The notes: generated by a model from the letters alone, not told the origin. A stretch of 64,000 nucleotides of DNA from an uncultured Sutterella sp. (GCA_900754475.1 CAAECY010000046.1:1-64000), one strand, 5' to 3'. Numbered from the stretch's first letter, positions 31,759 to 42,712 are shown. Program-made: numbers and translations.

Positions 31759-33939
31759 ATGTCCATTTCCACGAGCACCAAGCGCCTTGTTGCCGCCGCC
31801 CTTTGCTGTGCGGCGAGCTCCGCCCTTTGGGCCGCAAACGACTCGGGCTGGCTTTCGGCCATCGATCTCGGCAAAGCCCCCCAACAACAGTCGGCCGCTC
31901 CCCAAGTGAGCGCGAAGCTCATCGCCGAAAACAAAGCCCTGACGCCTCAGGCCCTCAACCGACTGGCGGTGGTGCTCGAGCACCGCGACGGCTGGCACAC
32001 GTACTGGCGGATGCCGGGCGACGCGGGGCTCCCGTCGCAGTTCCAATTCACGACGCCTTCGGGCTTCAAAGCTTCGGCGCCGCAATTCCCCCTGCCCGAA
32101 CGGATCGTTACGGGCTCGCTCATGAGTTTCGGCTACGGAGCCGAAGCGCTCTTTCCGTTCACGCTCGACATTCCGCGCCAGAACCGGTTCGGCAACAAGG
32201 TGACCGTTTCGGTCAAGATCGAATTCCTCGCCTGCAAGGACCTCTGCGTCCCGGGCGAAGCGACCGCCCAAATCACGCTCCCGCTCGCCGTCGCGGCGCA
32301 GCCGAGCGACGACGCGCCGCGCATCGCCCAAGCCCTCACGCTCGTTCCCGAAGTGGTGAAGGACGTCGCCTCGGCCGAAATCGAAGGCACGAACCTTCGC
32401 ATCGACGTCCCCGCAACGGCGGGGGTCGTGAAGTCGAAGCTCGACTTTTATCCGCTCGAAGGCGACGCCTTCAAATTGAACGTCCTTCCGCAGTACGTCG
32501 CGCAAGAAAACGGCGCCTCGTCCCTTTACCTCACGGCAAGCGACGCCTTCGCGCAGTCGCCCCGCGAAACCCTGACGGGCGTTCTCGTTGCGGACGGCGG
32601 GCCCGCCGAAGGCGGTTGGGCCGTCGAAACGACGGTTCCCCTCGAAGCTGGGACCGTGACGCCGCCCGAACGCGCGGCCGAGCCCGTCGTCGTCGAACTG
32701 CCGTCCGCCGACGCGGGTTCGATCACGACCTGGACGGCGATTGCCTTCGCATTCCTCGGCGGCCTCATTCTGAACCTCATGCCCTGCGTCTTCCCGGTCC
32801 TCTCCCTGAAGCTTCTGCAGCTTCTCGAAGGCGCGAAGAAGGGCGAGGGCCTTCTCGGCCACGGTCTTGCCTTTACGGGCGGCGTCCTTCTGACGATGGG
32901 CGCGCTCTCGGGCGTTTTGATGGCGCTTCGCGGTGCGGGCATGGCGCTCGGCTGGGGGTTCCAGCTTCAGTCGCCCGTCGTCGTCGCGCTTTTGATCCTT
33001 CTTTTCGTCGCCATCACGCTCAACCTCCTCGGGCTCTTCGAATTCACGCTCGGCTCGGGCGTTGCGGACGCGAAAGTCGTGCGCGGCGCGCCGAAGTCGG
33101 GGGCAGCGAACTCCTTCCTGACGGGGGTGCTCGCCGTCATCGTGGCAAGCCCCTGCACGGCGCCCTTCATGGGGGCGGCGCTCGGCTACGCCCTCACGCA
33201 GCCCGCGATCGAAGCGGTCGGCATCTTCCTTGCGCTCGGCGCGGGGATGGCGCTCCCGTGGCTTCTCCTTTGCGTCTTCCCTTCCTGGGCGAAGCTTTTG
33301 CCGAAGCCCGGTCCCTGGATGGAAACCTTCCGACGCGTGATGGCCGTTCCGATGGCGCTTGCGCTCGTCTGGCTCGGCTGGGTCCTCTCGAAGCAGATCG
33401 ACTACCGCGGCATGCTCGTTCTTGCCTGCGGTCTCGGCGCGACCGCGGTCTTCTTCTGGCTCCTCGGGCGCGAACAGTGGGGGCGCGGTCGCAACCGTCC
33501 GCTCATGGCCGCCATGGGCGCGATCTCCCTCATTGCGGTCGGCGTCTGCGGCAACGACGCGTTTGTGAAGCAAAGCGAAACGATCGACGTCGAAGCCGGT
33601 TGGTCCGCCTGGAGCGACGAAGCCGTCCGCGCGGGTTTGGCCGCAGGTCGCCCCGTCTTCGTCGACTTCACCGCCGCCTGGTGCGTGACCTGTCAGGCGA
33701 ACAAAGCGGCGGCGCTCCATCGCGACGAAGTCGCCCGCAAGATGGAGGAACTCAACGTCGTGAAGCTCACCGCCGACTGGACGAACCGCAACGAAGAGAT
33801 TTCGCGCGTGCTCGGCGAATTCGGCCGCAGCGGCGTGCCGCTCTATCTCCTCTACAGCCCCTCGGGGAAGGTGACGGTTCTGCCCGAACTGCTCACGCCC
33901 TCGATCGTGATCGACGCGCTCGAAGAGAACGCCCGCTGA
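31759..33939 (+). CDS. ScsB/DsbD-family thiol:disulfide interchange protein
   Basis: Inner-membrane protein that carries electrons from cytosolic thioredoxin to periplasmic thiol proteins. 726 aa. It has a signal peptide (residues 1-26), an N-terminal periplasmic domain with the pair C159/C163 in LACKDLCVPG, about eight membrane helices with C343 (NLMPCVFP) and C466 (VASPCTAPF), and a C-terminal thioredoxin domain with C642/C645 in AAWCVTCQ. The LACKDLCVPG motif and the long N-terminal domain match the ScsB branch (copper-tolerance reductases) better than classical DsbD. It has no scsA/C/D neighbours; a candidate periplasmic partner is at 38184-38798. Confidence 0.88.
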   Translation: MSISTSTKRLVAAALCCAASSALWAANDSGWLSAIDLGKAPQQQSAAPQVSAKLIAENKALTPQALNRLAVVLEHRDGWHTYWRMPGDAGLPSQFQFTTPSGFKASAPQFPLPERIVTGSLMSFGYGAEALFPFTLDIPRQNRFGNKVTVSVKIEFLACKDLCVPGEATAQITLPLAVAAQPSDDAPRIAQALTLVPEVVKDVASAEIEGTNLRIDVPATAGVVKSKLDFYPLEGDAFKLNVLPQYVAQENGASSLYLTASDAFAQSPRETLTGVLVADGGPAEGGWAVETTVPLEAGTVTPPERAAEPVVVELPSADAGSITTWTAIAFAFLGGLILNLMPCVFPVLSLKLLQLLEGAKKGEGLLGHGLAFTGGVLLTMGALSGVLMALRGAGMALGWGFQLQSPVVVALLILLFVAITLNLLGLFEFTLGSGVADAKVVRGAPKSGAANSFLTGVLAVIVASPCTAPFMGAALGYALTQPAIEAVGIFLALGAGMALPWLLLCVFPSWAKLLPKPGPWMETFRRVMAVPMALALVWLGWVLSKQIDYRGMLVLACGLGATAVFFWLLGREQWGRGRNRPLMAAMGAISLIAVGVCGNDAFVKQSETIDVEAGWSAWSDEAVRAGLAAGRPVFVDFTAAWCVTCQANKAAALHRDEVARKMEELNVVKLTADWTNRNEEISRVLGEFGRSGVPLYLLYSPSGKVTVLPELLTPSIVIDALEENAR

Positions 33940-33962
33940 TCGAACCCCGCCCGAAGGGATGA

Positions 33963-33996
33963 AAGGGCGACCGCCGTAAAGGCGGTCGCCCTTTTT
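33963..33996 (+). terminator. Terminator after the ScsB-like gene
   Basis: AGGGCGACCGCC, 5-base loop, GGCGGTCGCCCT, then TTTTT. Confidence 0.92.
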
Positions 33997-34075
33997 GCCG
34001 TACGTTTTTGGTGCGCGTCTTCCGGACTGCCCCGGGCAGCCGCTTTCCCAGCTCTCATACCCCTACGCGAAAATA

Positions 34076-34112
34076 ATCAAAACCCCCGTCAAACGCGATG
34101 TTTGCGGGGGTT
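34076..34112 (-). terminator. Terminator after dacB
   Basis: On the minus strand AACCCCCGCAAAC...GTTTGACGGGGGTT is followed by TTGATTATTTT. It is convergent with the ScsB-gene terminator. Confidence 0.85.
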
Positions 34113-34167
34113 TCGGCAGTTTCTGCTGTCAAACGCGCGAAGGGGCGATGAAGCCCCTTGGCGGCGC

Positions 34168-35850
34168 TCAGGGCTTGGCGGCGGCCTTGCCGTTCGACTT
34201 CGCGCTCGAACGGGCTTCGGGCGCGTCGCCCGGGCGCTTGTACGCCCAGTCGATCACGTTGTCGAGGAACGCGATCCCGCCCGGCATGTTCGCTTTCCCG
34301 TGCACGCTCGCGTAGAGCGCGTAGCGCGTGCCGTCTTTGGCGTGGATGTAGCCCCCGATACTGCGCACGTCGGCGAGGAACCCCGTCTTGATGCGCCCTT
34401 CGGCCACGGCGACGTTGCGCTTTCGCATCGTGCCGTCCTTGCCCGTCACGGGCATCGAAGCCGCGTATTCGGGCATGTAAGGGCCGTGCCAGCCGACGGC
34501 GAGGAGTTCGGCCATCGCACGCCCCGTGACGCGCGTCTCGCGCGAGAGGCCCGAACCGTTGTCAATGTGAATCGTCTTGGGGTCGATCCCGCGCGACGCG
34601 AGCCAGTCGGCGAGCGCACCGCGGGCGTCCTCGTAGGTGATGCCGCGCTCGAAGCGGGGCTTTTCGACCTTGGCGCCCGACGCCGCCGCTTTCTTGTCGC
34701 GGGCGGCCGCTTCGTCCTTCACACGCTTTTCGCCGAGCGAGAGGAAGATGTGGCGCGCCATGACGTTGTTCGACCACTTGTTCGTGAGCACGGCCACTTC
34801 CGCGAGGCTCGGCGACATGCGAACGAAACTGCGATCGGCCTTCTCGGGGATCCGCCCCGCCTTGACGTGCCCCGTCCACGTGCGGCCGTCCTTCACCCAG
34901 AGCGCGCGGAAGACGCGCTCGAAGTATTCGTCCGATTCGAACGCGATCACGTTGAAGGTTTTCGCGCCGCACGAGCGGGCCAGCCCCCCGTCGAGGAAAA
35001 CGCGCTTCGTGCCGTCGGCGTTTTTGCGCACGCGGAAACCCAACTTCGTCTTCCAGTCGCCGCAGGCGCCCGACGTGAGCTTCACGGTCGACGGAATCGT
35101 CACGCCCGCGAGCGGCGGCACGGCGACGACCCGCGCCACGCCCTTTTCCCGATCGGGAACGAGGTCGAGGCTGAGGTTGCGGTAATTCAGCAACGCCGCA
35201 TCGGGCGGCAGGTTGTAGGGGCGCGAGCGACGTCCGTCGAAGGCGCCCGGATCGAGGCGGGGAATGTTGAAGTACGAGCGGTCGACGACGATGTCGCCCT
35301 TGAAGTGCTTCACGCCCATCTGCGCGAGTCGGTCGACCTGCAGCATGAAGTCTTCGATCACGAGCGTCGGATCGCCCCCGCCGCGCACGTAGAGGTTCCC
35401 GTTCAGAACCCCCGACGCGTCGGGTCGGGCGTCGGTGTAAAAGCCCGTGTACCAGTGGTGCGTGGCGCCGAGCACTTCAAAGCCCGCAAGCGTCGTCACG
35501 AGTTTGGCGGTCGAAGCGGGCGCGACGGACCGGTCCGCGTTGTGCGCGAACGCAAGCGGCGTCTTCTTCAAACGTCCCTTGGCGTCGAGCCCCGTGTCGT
35601 CGAGCTTCACGAGCGCCACGACCACGTCGTCGGGATTCACCTTCCAGCGGCGGGCCGCCTTCGCGAGCTGCTCGGGCAGGGCCGAGCGCGCGGCGCTTCG
35701 CGCTTCGCTCGGCTGCGCTTTCGCGGCGTCGGCCCGGGCCGCGCCCGAAAAACCGAGCACCGCGGCACAGACACCGACGCAAAGCCCTTTCACAATCCCC
35801 GACGTCACCCGACGCGGGCTCGTCGCGCAATCCCGGAAACGATCGATCAC
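34168..35850 (-). CDS. dacB: D-Ala-D-Ala carboxypeptidase/endopeptidase (PBP4, peptidase S13)
   Basis: Periplasmic class C penicillin-binding protein that trims or cleaves peptidoglycan crosslinks. 560 aa. A long positively charged start precedes the hydrophobic signal core GLCVGVCAAVLGFSGAARA. The active-site motifs are SxxK in PASTAKLV, SxN in KWSNNVMARH and KTG in RIKTGFLADV; the family NGSGLSR box is also present. I chose the GTG at 35850 because GAGGTG lies 6 bases before it; a GTG at 35859 is also possible. An inserted Lys/Ala-rich stretch (EKRVKDEAAARDKKAAASG) follows SxN. Confidence 0.92.
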   Translation of the reverse strand: MIDRFRDCATSPRRVTSGIVKGLCVGVCAAVLGFSGAARADAAKAQPSEARSAARSALPEQLAKAARRWKVNPDDVVVALVKLDDTGLDAKGRLKKTPLAFAHNADRSVAPASTAKLVTTLAGFEVLGATHHWYTGFYTDARPDASGVLNGNLYVRGGGDPTLVIEDFMLQVDRLAQMGVKHFKGDIVVDRSYFNIPRLDPGAFDGRRSRPYNLPPDAALLNYRNLSLDLVPDREKGVARVVAVPPLAGVTIPSTVKLTSGACGDWKTKLGFRVRKNADGTKRVFLDGGLARSCGAKTFNVIAFESDEYFERVFRALWVKDGRTWTGHVKAGRIPEKADRSFVRMSPSLAEVAVLTNKWSNNVMARHIFLSLGEKRVKDEAAARDKKAAASGAKVEKPRFERGITYEDARGALADWLASRGIDPKTIHIDNGSGLSRETRVTGRAMAELLAVGWHGPYMPEYAASMPVTGKDGTMRKRNVAVAEGRIKTGFLADVRSIGGYIHAKDGTRYALYASVHGKANMPGGIAFLDNVIDWAYKRPGDAPEARSSAKSNGKAAAKP

Positions 35851-35897
35851 GCCGTTCACCTCATCCGTTGTCTCTGTAAAAAAACGTGACGGCCCGC

Positions 35898-35925
35898 CTT
35901 GAATTTTTCGGGACCGTCCCCATAT
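35898..35925 (+). promoter_or_regulatory. Sigma-32 heat-shock promoter of groESL
   Basis: CTTGAAT (35898-35904), a 13-base spacer, then CCCCATAT (35918-35925). This is very close to the RpoH consensus CTTGAAA / CCCCATnT. The predicted transcript start is near 35932, giving a groES leader of about 115 bases. Confidence 0.85.
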
Positions 35926-36046
35926 AGGTCACAAATGGTAAGGGAAATGCGCCCGTGTGCAGTGCGCCCCTACCCCTCTTTGTTACAAAGTAGCCCTCCG
36001 AACGCCTGCGGCGTATGGAATTCGGGCTTTTTTGGAGAATTCTCAA

Positions 36047-36334
36047 ATGCAGATCCGTCCCTTGCACGACCGCGTCATCATCAAGCGCCTCGAAGCGGAA
36101 ACGACCACGTCGTTCGGCATCGTCATTCCCGACTCCGCCGGCGAAAAGCCCGATCAGGGCGAAGTGATCGCCGTCGGTCCCGGCAAGCGCGACGAAGCCG
36201 GCCGCGTCATCGCCCTCGACGTCAAGGTGGGCGATCGCGTCCTCTTCGGCAAGTACTCCGGCCAGACCGTCAAGGTCGACGGTCAGGAACTTCTCGTCAT
36301 GCGCGAAGAAGACATCATGGGCGTGCTCGAATAA
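36047..36334 (+). CDS. groES: Co-chaperonin GroES
   Basis: Heptameric lid of the GroEL folding chamber. 95 aa. It starts [16 protein letters not shown] and has the mobile loop ([14 protein letters not shown]), [24 protein letters not shown] and the ending EEDIMGVLE. The ATG at 36047 has TTTGGAG upstream. The frame is open further upstream, but without chaperonin similarity. groEL follows after 55 bases, and both are read from the sigma-32 promoter. Confidence 0.98.
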   Translation: MQIRPLHDRVIIKRLEAETTTSFGIVIPDSAGEKPDQGEVIAVGPGKRDEAGRVIALDVKVGDRVLFGKYSGQTVKVDGQELLVMREEDIMGVLE

Positions 36335-36380
36335 GTCGAGACCGCTCCACACAGCTCCGGAATTCAACATCAAGATTTAA

Positions 36381-38027
<1,647 letters not shown>

Positions 38028-38051
38028 TTTCTGCCGTTCGAGCTTGATCGC

Positions 38052-38125
38052 GATCCCGGCGTCAAAGCCGGGATCTCGACCGATACCGAGAAAGGGGCGC
38101 TTGCCGCAAGGCAGGCGCCCCTTTC
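38052..38125 (+). terminator. Tandem hairpins after groEL
   Basis: The first hairpin is GATCCCGGC / GCCGGGATC (38052-38073). The second is AAAGGGGCGC / GCGCCCCTTT (about 38092-38125), A-rich before and T-ending after. Together they are the likely end of the groESL transcript and perhaps of the convergent minus-strand gene. Confidence 0.7.
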
Positions 38126-38183
38126 GTCATGTGTCATATGTTATGCGTCATCGACGACGCACCGGGCTTTCGGCCCCCGGGGC

Positions 38184-38798
38184 TCAGAGTTTGAGCCCCA
38201 ACGCCTTGGCAAAGTCCTCGGTCTTCTCTTCGGGCAGCGGCACGTAGCGCCCGTCGGGCATGCGCGCCACGCCGAACGGCACGTCGCGACCGCCCGCGCG
38301 ACGGTAGATCTTCGAATTCGTCCAGACGGCGTCGATCGCATCGTCGGGCAACTCCGTCTTGCGCACGTCGAGCCCGCGGAAGTCCGCGTCGCGGAAATGC
38401 GCTTCGTGTTCGACGAGCGTCGCTTCGGGGTCCTTCGCGCTCAGAATCGCCGCGCCCTGCGGGGCGCTCCAGCGCGAGAGCACCGCGACGGGATGCCAGA
38501 CAAAGCGCACGCGGTCGCGAAACGGCGCGTACTGGTTCATCTGCCACAGGCACCACGGGCACTGCGTATCGAAGACCATGCGAACGACGATGAGGTCGTC
38601 CGAGTCTTCCGGCCCCTTCAGGGTGACGCCGCGACCGTTCTTTTCAAGTTCGCAAAAGAGCTCTTCCGCATTGAAGTCCGTCGGGACGGCGGGTTTGGCG
38701 GGCCAGGACGACGTGTACGCCGACGCGGGAGCGACAAAGCCGCCTGCGGCAAGCAGCGCGGCACCGAAAAGCGCCTCGCGGCGCGAAAAACGAGTCAT
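38184..38798 (-). CDS. Tat-exported thioredoxin-fold protein with CPWC motif
   Basis: 204 aa. It begins MTRFSRREALFGAALLAAGG, a twin-arginine signal (SRREALF) with a cleavage-like APASA. The mature part has a thioredoxin-fold active site C80-P-W-C83 in FDTQCPWCLW and a likely cis-proline in RDVPFGV, resembling the catalytic half of DsbC/DsbG without the dimerisation domain. It is probably a periplasmic disulfide reductase or isomerase, perhaps reduced by the ScsB-like protein encoded 5 kb away. The ATG at 38798 has AAGGAGAG upstream. An extra cysteine (C49) lies before the active site. The exact role is not known. Confidence 0.8.
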   Translation of the reverse strand: MTRFSRREALFGAALLAAGGFVAPASAYTSSWPAKPAVPTDFNAEELFCELEKNGRGVTLKGPEDSDDLIVVRMVFDTQCPWCLWQMNQYAPFRDRVRFVWHPVAVLSRWSAPQGAAILSAKDPEATLVEHEAHFRDADFRGLDVRKTELPDDAIDAVWTNSKIYRRAGGRDVPFGVARMPDGRYVPLPEEKTEDFAKALGLKL

Positions 38799-39064
38799 GT
38801 AGTTCTCTCCTTGGGAGTACCGCGTCCTCACGGGCGAAGGCGGGTTTGTGTCAACCATCATGACACATCGGCGACGCGCGCGATACCCGAGCGGACCCGA
38901 GGAGCGCCCGCAAGCGCCGTCAAACGCCGTACACACGCGCACGGTCGGGCGCCGACTTCCCCACACGGCATTTGTTAAGATAGCGGCCGTTCGAAAAAAC
39001 GGCGCTTCGAGCACCCGCCTCTTTCGGCGCGGATCGACGCCATCACCCTTAGACGAGAGCAGCC

Positions 39065-39880
39065 ATGAAATTCACCGAAATGCTTGAAGCCCGCTGGAAT
39101 GCGGCCGACACGCTCCTTTGCGTCGGACTCGACCCCAATCCCGCGCGCTTCCCGAAGGCCCTGGCCTCGAAGCCCGATGCGATCTACGAATTCTGCCGCG
39201 GCATCGTCGACGCGACCGCCGATCTCGTGTGCGCCTTCAAGCCTCAGATCGCCTACTTCGCCTCCTGCGGCGCCGAGAAGGAACTCGAAGCCGTCATCGG
39301 CTACATCCACGAGTACTACCCGGCCGTCCCGGTGATCCTCGACGCGAAGCGCGGCGACATCGGCTCGACCGCCGAGCACTACGCGCGCGAAGCCTTCGAG
39401 CGCTATCGCGCCGACTGCGTGACGCTTTCGCCCTTCATGGGCTTCGACACGATCAAGCCCTACCTCGCCTACGAAGACAAGGGCGCCTTCATCCTCTGCC
39501 GCACCTCGAACAAGGGGGGCGACGACATCCAGATGCTCACCGTCGATGGCGAACGCATCTACGAACGCATCGCGCGTCTTGCCGCCACCGAATGGAACAC
39601 CTCGGGCGAACTCGGTCTCGTGGTGGGCGCCACCTACCCGGACGAACTCGCCAACGTGCGCCGCATCGCGCCCGAACTTCCGCTTCTCGTGCCGGGGATC
39701 GGCGCTCAGGGCGGCGACGTCGACGCCTGCGTCAAGGCGGGCGTGACCGCCTCGAAGGGCGGCATGGTGATCAACTCGGGCCGCGCCATCATCTACGCGA
39801 GCGCCGAAGACGACTGGAAGGATGCGGCCCGCGCCGCCGCAGTCGCGACGCGCGACGCGATCAACGCCGCCCGTCGCTGA
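39065..39880 (+). CDS. pyrF: Orotidine 5'-phosphate decarboxylase (long, type 2)
   Basis: Last step of UMP synthesis. 271 aa, the size of the subfamily-2 enzymes. Signatures are LLCVGLDPNPARFP, AFKPQIAYF, the catalytic DAKRGDIGSTAEHYA, TLSPFMGFD, LVVGATYP and VPGIGAQGGD. It stands alone between an upstream gap containing TTGTTAAGAT (possible -10) and a terminator. Confidence 0.96.
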   Translation: MKFTEMLEARWNAADTLLCVGLDPNPARFPKALASKPDAIYEFCRGIVDATADLVCAFKPQIAYFASCGAEKELEAVIGYIHEYYPAVPVILDAKRGDIGSTAEHYAREAFERYRADCVTLSPFMGFDTIKPYLAYEDKGAFILCRTSNKGGDDIQMLTVDGERIYERIARLAATEWNTSGELGLVVGATYPDELANVRRIAPELPLLVPGIGAQGGDVDACVKAGVTASKGGMVINSGRAIIYASAEDDWKDAARAAAVATRDAINAARR

Positions 39881-39933
39881 TCGCCTCCGGCCGTTGCCGA
39901 AGTTGCGGGGCAAGAGCCCCGCGACAAACCGAA

Positions 39934-39974
39934 AAAGTCCCGCGCGTCGCAGCGACCCGCGGGACTTTCTTTTG
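39934..39974 (+). terminator. Terminator after pyrF
   Basis: AAAGTCCCGCG and CGCGGGACTTT pair around a 14-base loop, then CTTTTG. Confidence 0.88.
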
Positions 39975-40057
39975 TCGGGTTCGTGTTGAACCCTTATGGG
40001 ACTCTTCCCGCCCGAGAGGGCTTCGCGAGCCCTCCGGAGCGAAAGCGGCGAAGGGCC

Positions 40058-41335
40058 TCAGAACGCTTCGAGAAGCTGGCCGTTGGCCGTGATGCGGTCC
40101 GCGAAGATTTCGAAGTGCGAAACGAGGTTCCCGTCCACGAGCTTCACCGCCCCTTGAGCGAGAGGCGCCGCCACGGCGTCGGACTGAACGAACGACTCGG
40201 GAATCGACATCTGGAAGGCGCCGAGGCGCGGCGCCGCCCCCGGCGTCGTCGCATCGGGGCTTTCGTAGGCGAGGCGCCCCGTAAAGGACGCCGTCGCGTC
40301 GCCGCGCGTCAACGCGCACTCGTCGAGCTCCCAAGCGAGTCCCCCCGTCACGAAGGCGTTTTGCACGGCGCCGAGCGCGGTGAGGAGCTGCGCCTCGGAG
40401 AGTCCCCCGAGGAAGACCCCCGCGCCGATCGAGGCAAATTCGTTGATCATGCCGGTCGTGAGCCCCGTGAGGCGAGCACGCACGGAGAAGCGGTCGTTCG
40501 CAACGCCGTTCACGACGGGCTTTTCCATGGAAAGGGTCACGTTTTCCGCATAGGTCGCTTCGGATTCGACCGTATCGAGTACGCCCCCGCCGGTTTGGCC
40601 TTCGTGCGAGGCGGCTTTCTCCTTCATGCGCTCCAATCGATAAGCGAGCGTCGTCTTCCCCGCGGAAAAGTCGTCCGTCACGGTCGCGCGCTCGATCGTA
40701 AGCGTCATGTCGGCCTCGTCGTCCGAGATCCCCCGGTAGTCGAGCCGCACGGGACCGATTTCAGTCCACACCTTGGGCTCCTTCGCCCCCTCCACCGGGG
40801 TCGTATCTTCGACGCGCACGCCTTCGAGCGTGTACGCGATCGTCGGCAACTCGCCTTCGTCGGCGGGCGTGAAGGAAATCGTCTGTTCGCCGATGGACCA
40901 GGTCGTGCCGAGCGACTCGTCGTGCAGGGCGAAGGCCGACCCGCGCCACGTCACGGGACGCATCGCGCCGAAGGGCCCCCAGGAAAGCACGAGTTCGTCT
41001 TCGAACCCCCGAACGCCCGCCTGCTCCGGGAGCGTCCCGAGCCCTTCCGTCTGATCGAGCGACAAGCGGCTCTCGACGCCCCAACCGAAGCGCGTGCTCC
41101 CCGTCCAGTAGAGCGATTCGCCCGCTTCGGTGAGCCCCACTCGGAAGACGCGCCCGAGGAACGTACGTTCCGATTCGACGTACGAGACCTCGAACCCTTC
41201 GGCTTTCGCGCGTTCGATCAGTCGGGCGACCTCCGCGTCGTACGTGCGGCCTTCGTAATAGACGAGACCGATCCCCGCAGCGGCGGCCAGAAGAACGGCC
41301 GCTCCCGCTGCCGTCGTAGGTTGAAGTCGTCCCAT
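40058..41335 (-). CDS. DUF945 (YdgA-like) envelope protein
   Basis: 425 aa. One N-terminal membrane segment (AGAAVLLAAAAGIGLVYYEG) is followed by a long periplasmic, beta-rich region in the DUF945/YdgA style: a YDAEVARLIERAK helix after the anchor, and a C-terminal part with LGAFQMSIPESFV and LVSHFEIFADRITANGQ. No catalytic motif is visible. The molecular role of the family is unclear. GGGAGGA precedes the ATG at 41335. It is the last gene of a minus-strand run, 39 bases after the CorC-family gene. Confidence 0.75.
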   Translation of the reverse strand: MGRLQPTTAAGAAVLLAAAAGIGLVYYEGRTYDAEVARLIERAKAEGFEVSYVESERTFLGRVFRVGLTEAGESLYWTGSTRFGWGVESRLSLDQTEGLGTLPEQAGVRGFEDELVLSWGPFGAMRPVTWRGSAFALHDESLGTTWSIGEQTISFTPADEGELPTIAYTLEGVRVEDTTPVEGAKEPKVWTEIGPVRLDYRGISDDEADMTLTIERATVTDDFSAGKTTLAYRLERMKEKAASHEGQTGGGVLDTVESEATYAENVTLSMEKPVVNGVANDRFSVRARLTGLTTGMINEFASIGAGVFLGGLSEAQLLTALGAVQNAFVTGGLAWELDECALTRGDATASFTGRLAYESPDATTPGAAPRLGAFQMSIPESFVQSDAVAAPLAQGAVKLVDGNLVSHFEIFADRITANGQLLEAF

Positions 41336-41374
41336 AGCGGTTCCTCCCTCGTTGTTTTGTTGCGTGCGACGCGA

Positions 41375-42712
41375 TTACGTCGCACCGGTGGTGTCGGTCG
41401 ATGGTTTCGCGGCCGCCGAGCGGTCCGCACGGCTCACGAGCACCTTGTCGATGCGGCGCCCGTCCATGTCGACGATCTCAAAGCGCCACCCCTGCCATTC
41501 GGCGAGATCCCCTTCGCGGGGAAGCCGCCCCAAAAGGAGCATCAGCATGCCCGCAAGCGTGTTGTAGCGCCCCATGGCCTCGTCGGGCACGCTCTTCAAG
41601 TCGAGCACGTCCTTCAGTTCCGGCACCGGAATCAGCCCGTCGAGAAGCCACGTACCGTCGTCGCGGCGCGACGCCCAGGCGTCGCCCGGCTGTTCGGGCT
41701 TGAATTCGCCCGCGATGGCCTCCAGAACGTCGCGCGGCGTCACGAGTCCCTGCACCTCGCCGTACTCGTCGACGACGAGCGCCGCGGGCGTATCCGTGCG
41801 GCGGAAGTGTTCGAGCAGTTCCATCCCCGTGATCGACTCGGGCACGTAGGAGACCTCCATCAGATTCTTGCCGAAATCGGCCCGGCCGTCGACCATCATT
41901 TGTTTCAAGAGCGTGCGCGTCGAGCAGAAGCCCTTCACGTTGTCGAGGCTTCCCTCGCACACCGGAAGGCGCGAGCGGTTCGAGCGGCGCACCTTTTCCA
42001 TGTTGGCTTCGATCGGATCCTCCAGGTCGATCCATTCGATGTCGGCGCGCGGCGTCATGAGGGAGCCCACCTGACGGTCGTCGAGTCGGAAGACGTTGCG
42101 CACCATGTCGCGCTCCGCCCGCTCGATGATCCCCGTTTCCTCCCCTTCGTCGATCATGGCGTGGATTTCCTCCTCGGTGACGCCCGCGTCGGGGTTCTCG
42201 CGGATGCCGAGGCGCCGAAGGATCGTTTCCGTCGACAAGCTCAAGAGTTTCACGAAGGGCGCCGCCACGAGCGAGAGCGCGTGAATCGGACCGGCCGCGC
42301 GGCACGCGAGCCGCTCGGGGTAGAACTGGCCGATGCGCTTCGGGACGAGTTCCCCGAGCACGATCGAAAAGTACGTGACGAGCACGACGACGAGCACGAT
42401 CCCGACCCCCGAGGCCGTCTCCCGGCTCATGCCGAGGTCCGTCAGAAAGTCGGCCACCGGGCGCGCCAGGGCCGATTCGCCCACGATGCCCGAAAGAATC
42501 CCGATCGAGGTGATGCCCACCTGAATGGTGGAAAGCGCCCGCGTCGGCTCGGCGTTCAGTTCCCGCGCCCGCGCGGCGCCCGGCACCTGCTCGTTTTCCA
42601 TGTGTTGGAGTCGGGCCCGTCGGCTCGTGACGAGCGCGATTTCACTCAGGGCGAAGAGACCGTTCAGGCCGATCAGGGCAAGCAGAAGAAAAACGTCGAA
42701 CCAGCTGGACAT
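41375..42712 (-). CDS. CorC/HlyC-family membrane protein (DUF21 + CBS + CorC_HlyC)
   Basis: 445 aa. Residues 1 to about 190 form the DUF21/CNNM-type membrane domain (LNGLFALSEIALVTS, STIQVGITSIGILSG, VLGELVPKRIG). Then come two CBS modules (LMTPRADIEWIDL and TPAALVVDEYGEVQGLVTPRDV) and a C-terminal CorC_HlyC domain (WLLDGLIPVPELKDVL, WRFEIVDMDGRRIDKV). Relatives include YtfL/PaeA and PfpC-type proteins linked to polyamine or divalent cation export. The substrate cannot be read from the sequence. AAGGAG lies somewhat far (14 bases) from the ATG. Confidence 0.88.
   Translation of the reverse strand: MSSWFDVFLLLALIGLNGLFALSEIALVTSRRARLQHMENEQVPGAARARELNAEPTRALSTIQVGITSIGILSGIVGESALARPVADFLTDLGMSRETASGVGIVLVVVLVTYFSIVLGELVPKRIGQFYPERLACRAAGPIHALSLVAAPFVKLLSLSTETILRRLGIRENPDAGVTEEEIHAMIDEGEETGIIERAERDMVRNVFRLDDRQVGSLMTPRADIEWIDLEDPIEANMEKVRRSNRSRLPVCEGSLDNVKGFCSTRTLLKQMMVDGRADFGKNLMEVSYVPESITGMELLEHFRRTDTPAALVVDEYGEVQGLVTPRDVLEAIAGEFKPEQPGDAWASRRDDGTWLLDGLIPVPELKDVLDLKSVPDEAMGRYNTLAGMLMLLLGRLPREGDLAEWQGWRFEIVDMDGRRIDKVLVSRADRSAAAKPSTDTTGAT

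Noticed and set aside
31657..33720. Long minus-strand frame opposite the ScsB-like gene
   Set aside because: The plus-strand gene has signal peptide, membrane helices and catalytic cysteines; the opposite frame has none.
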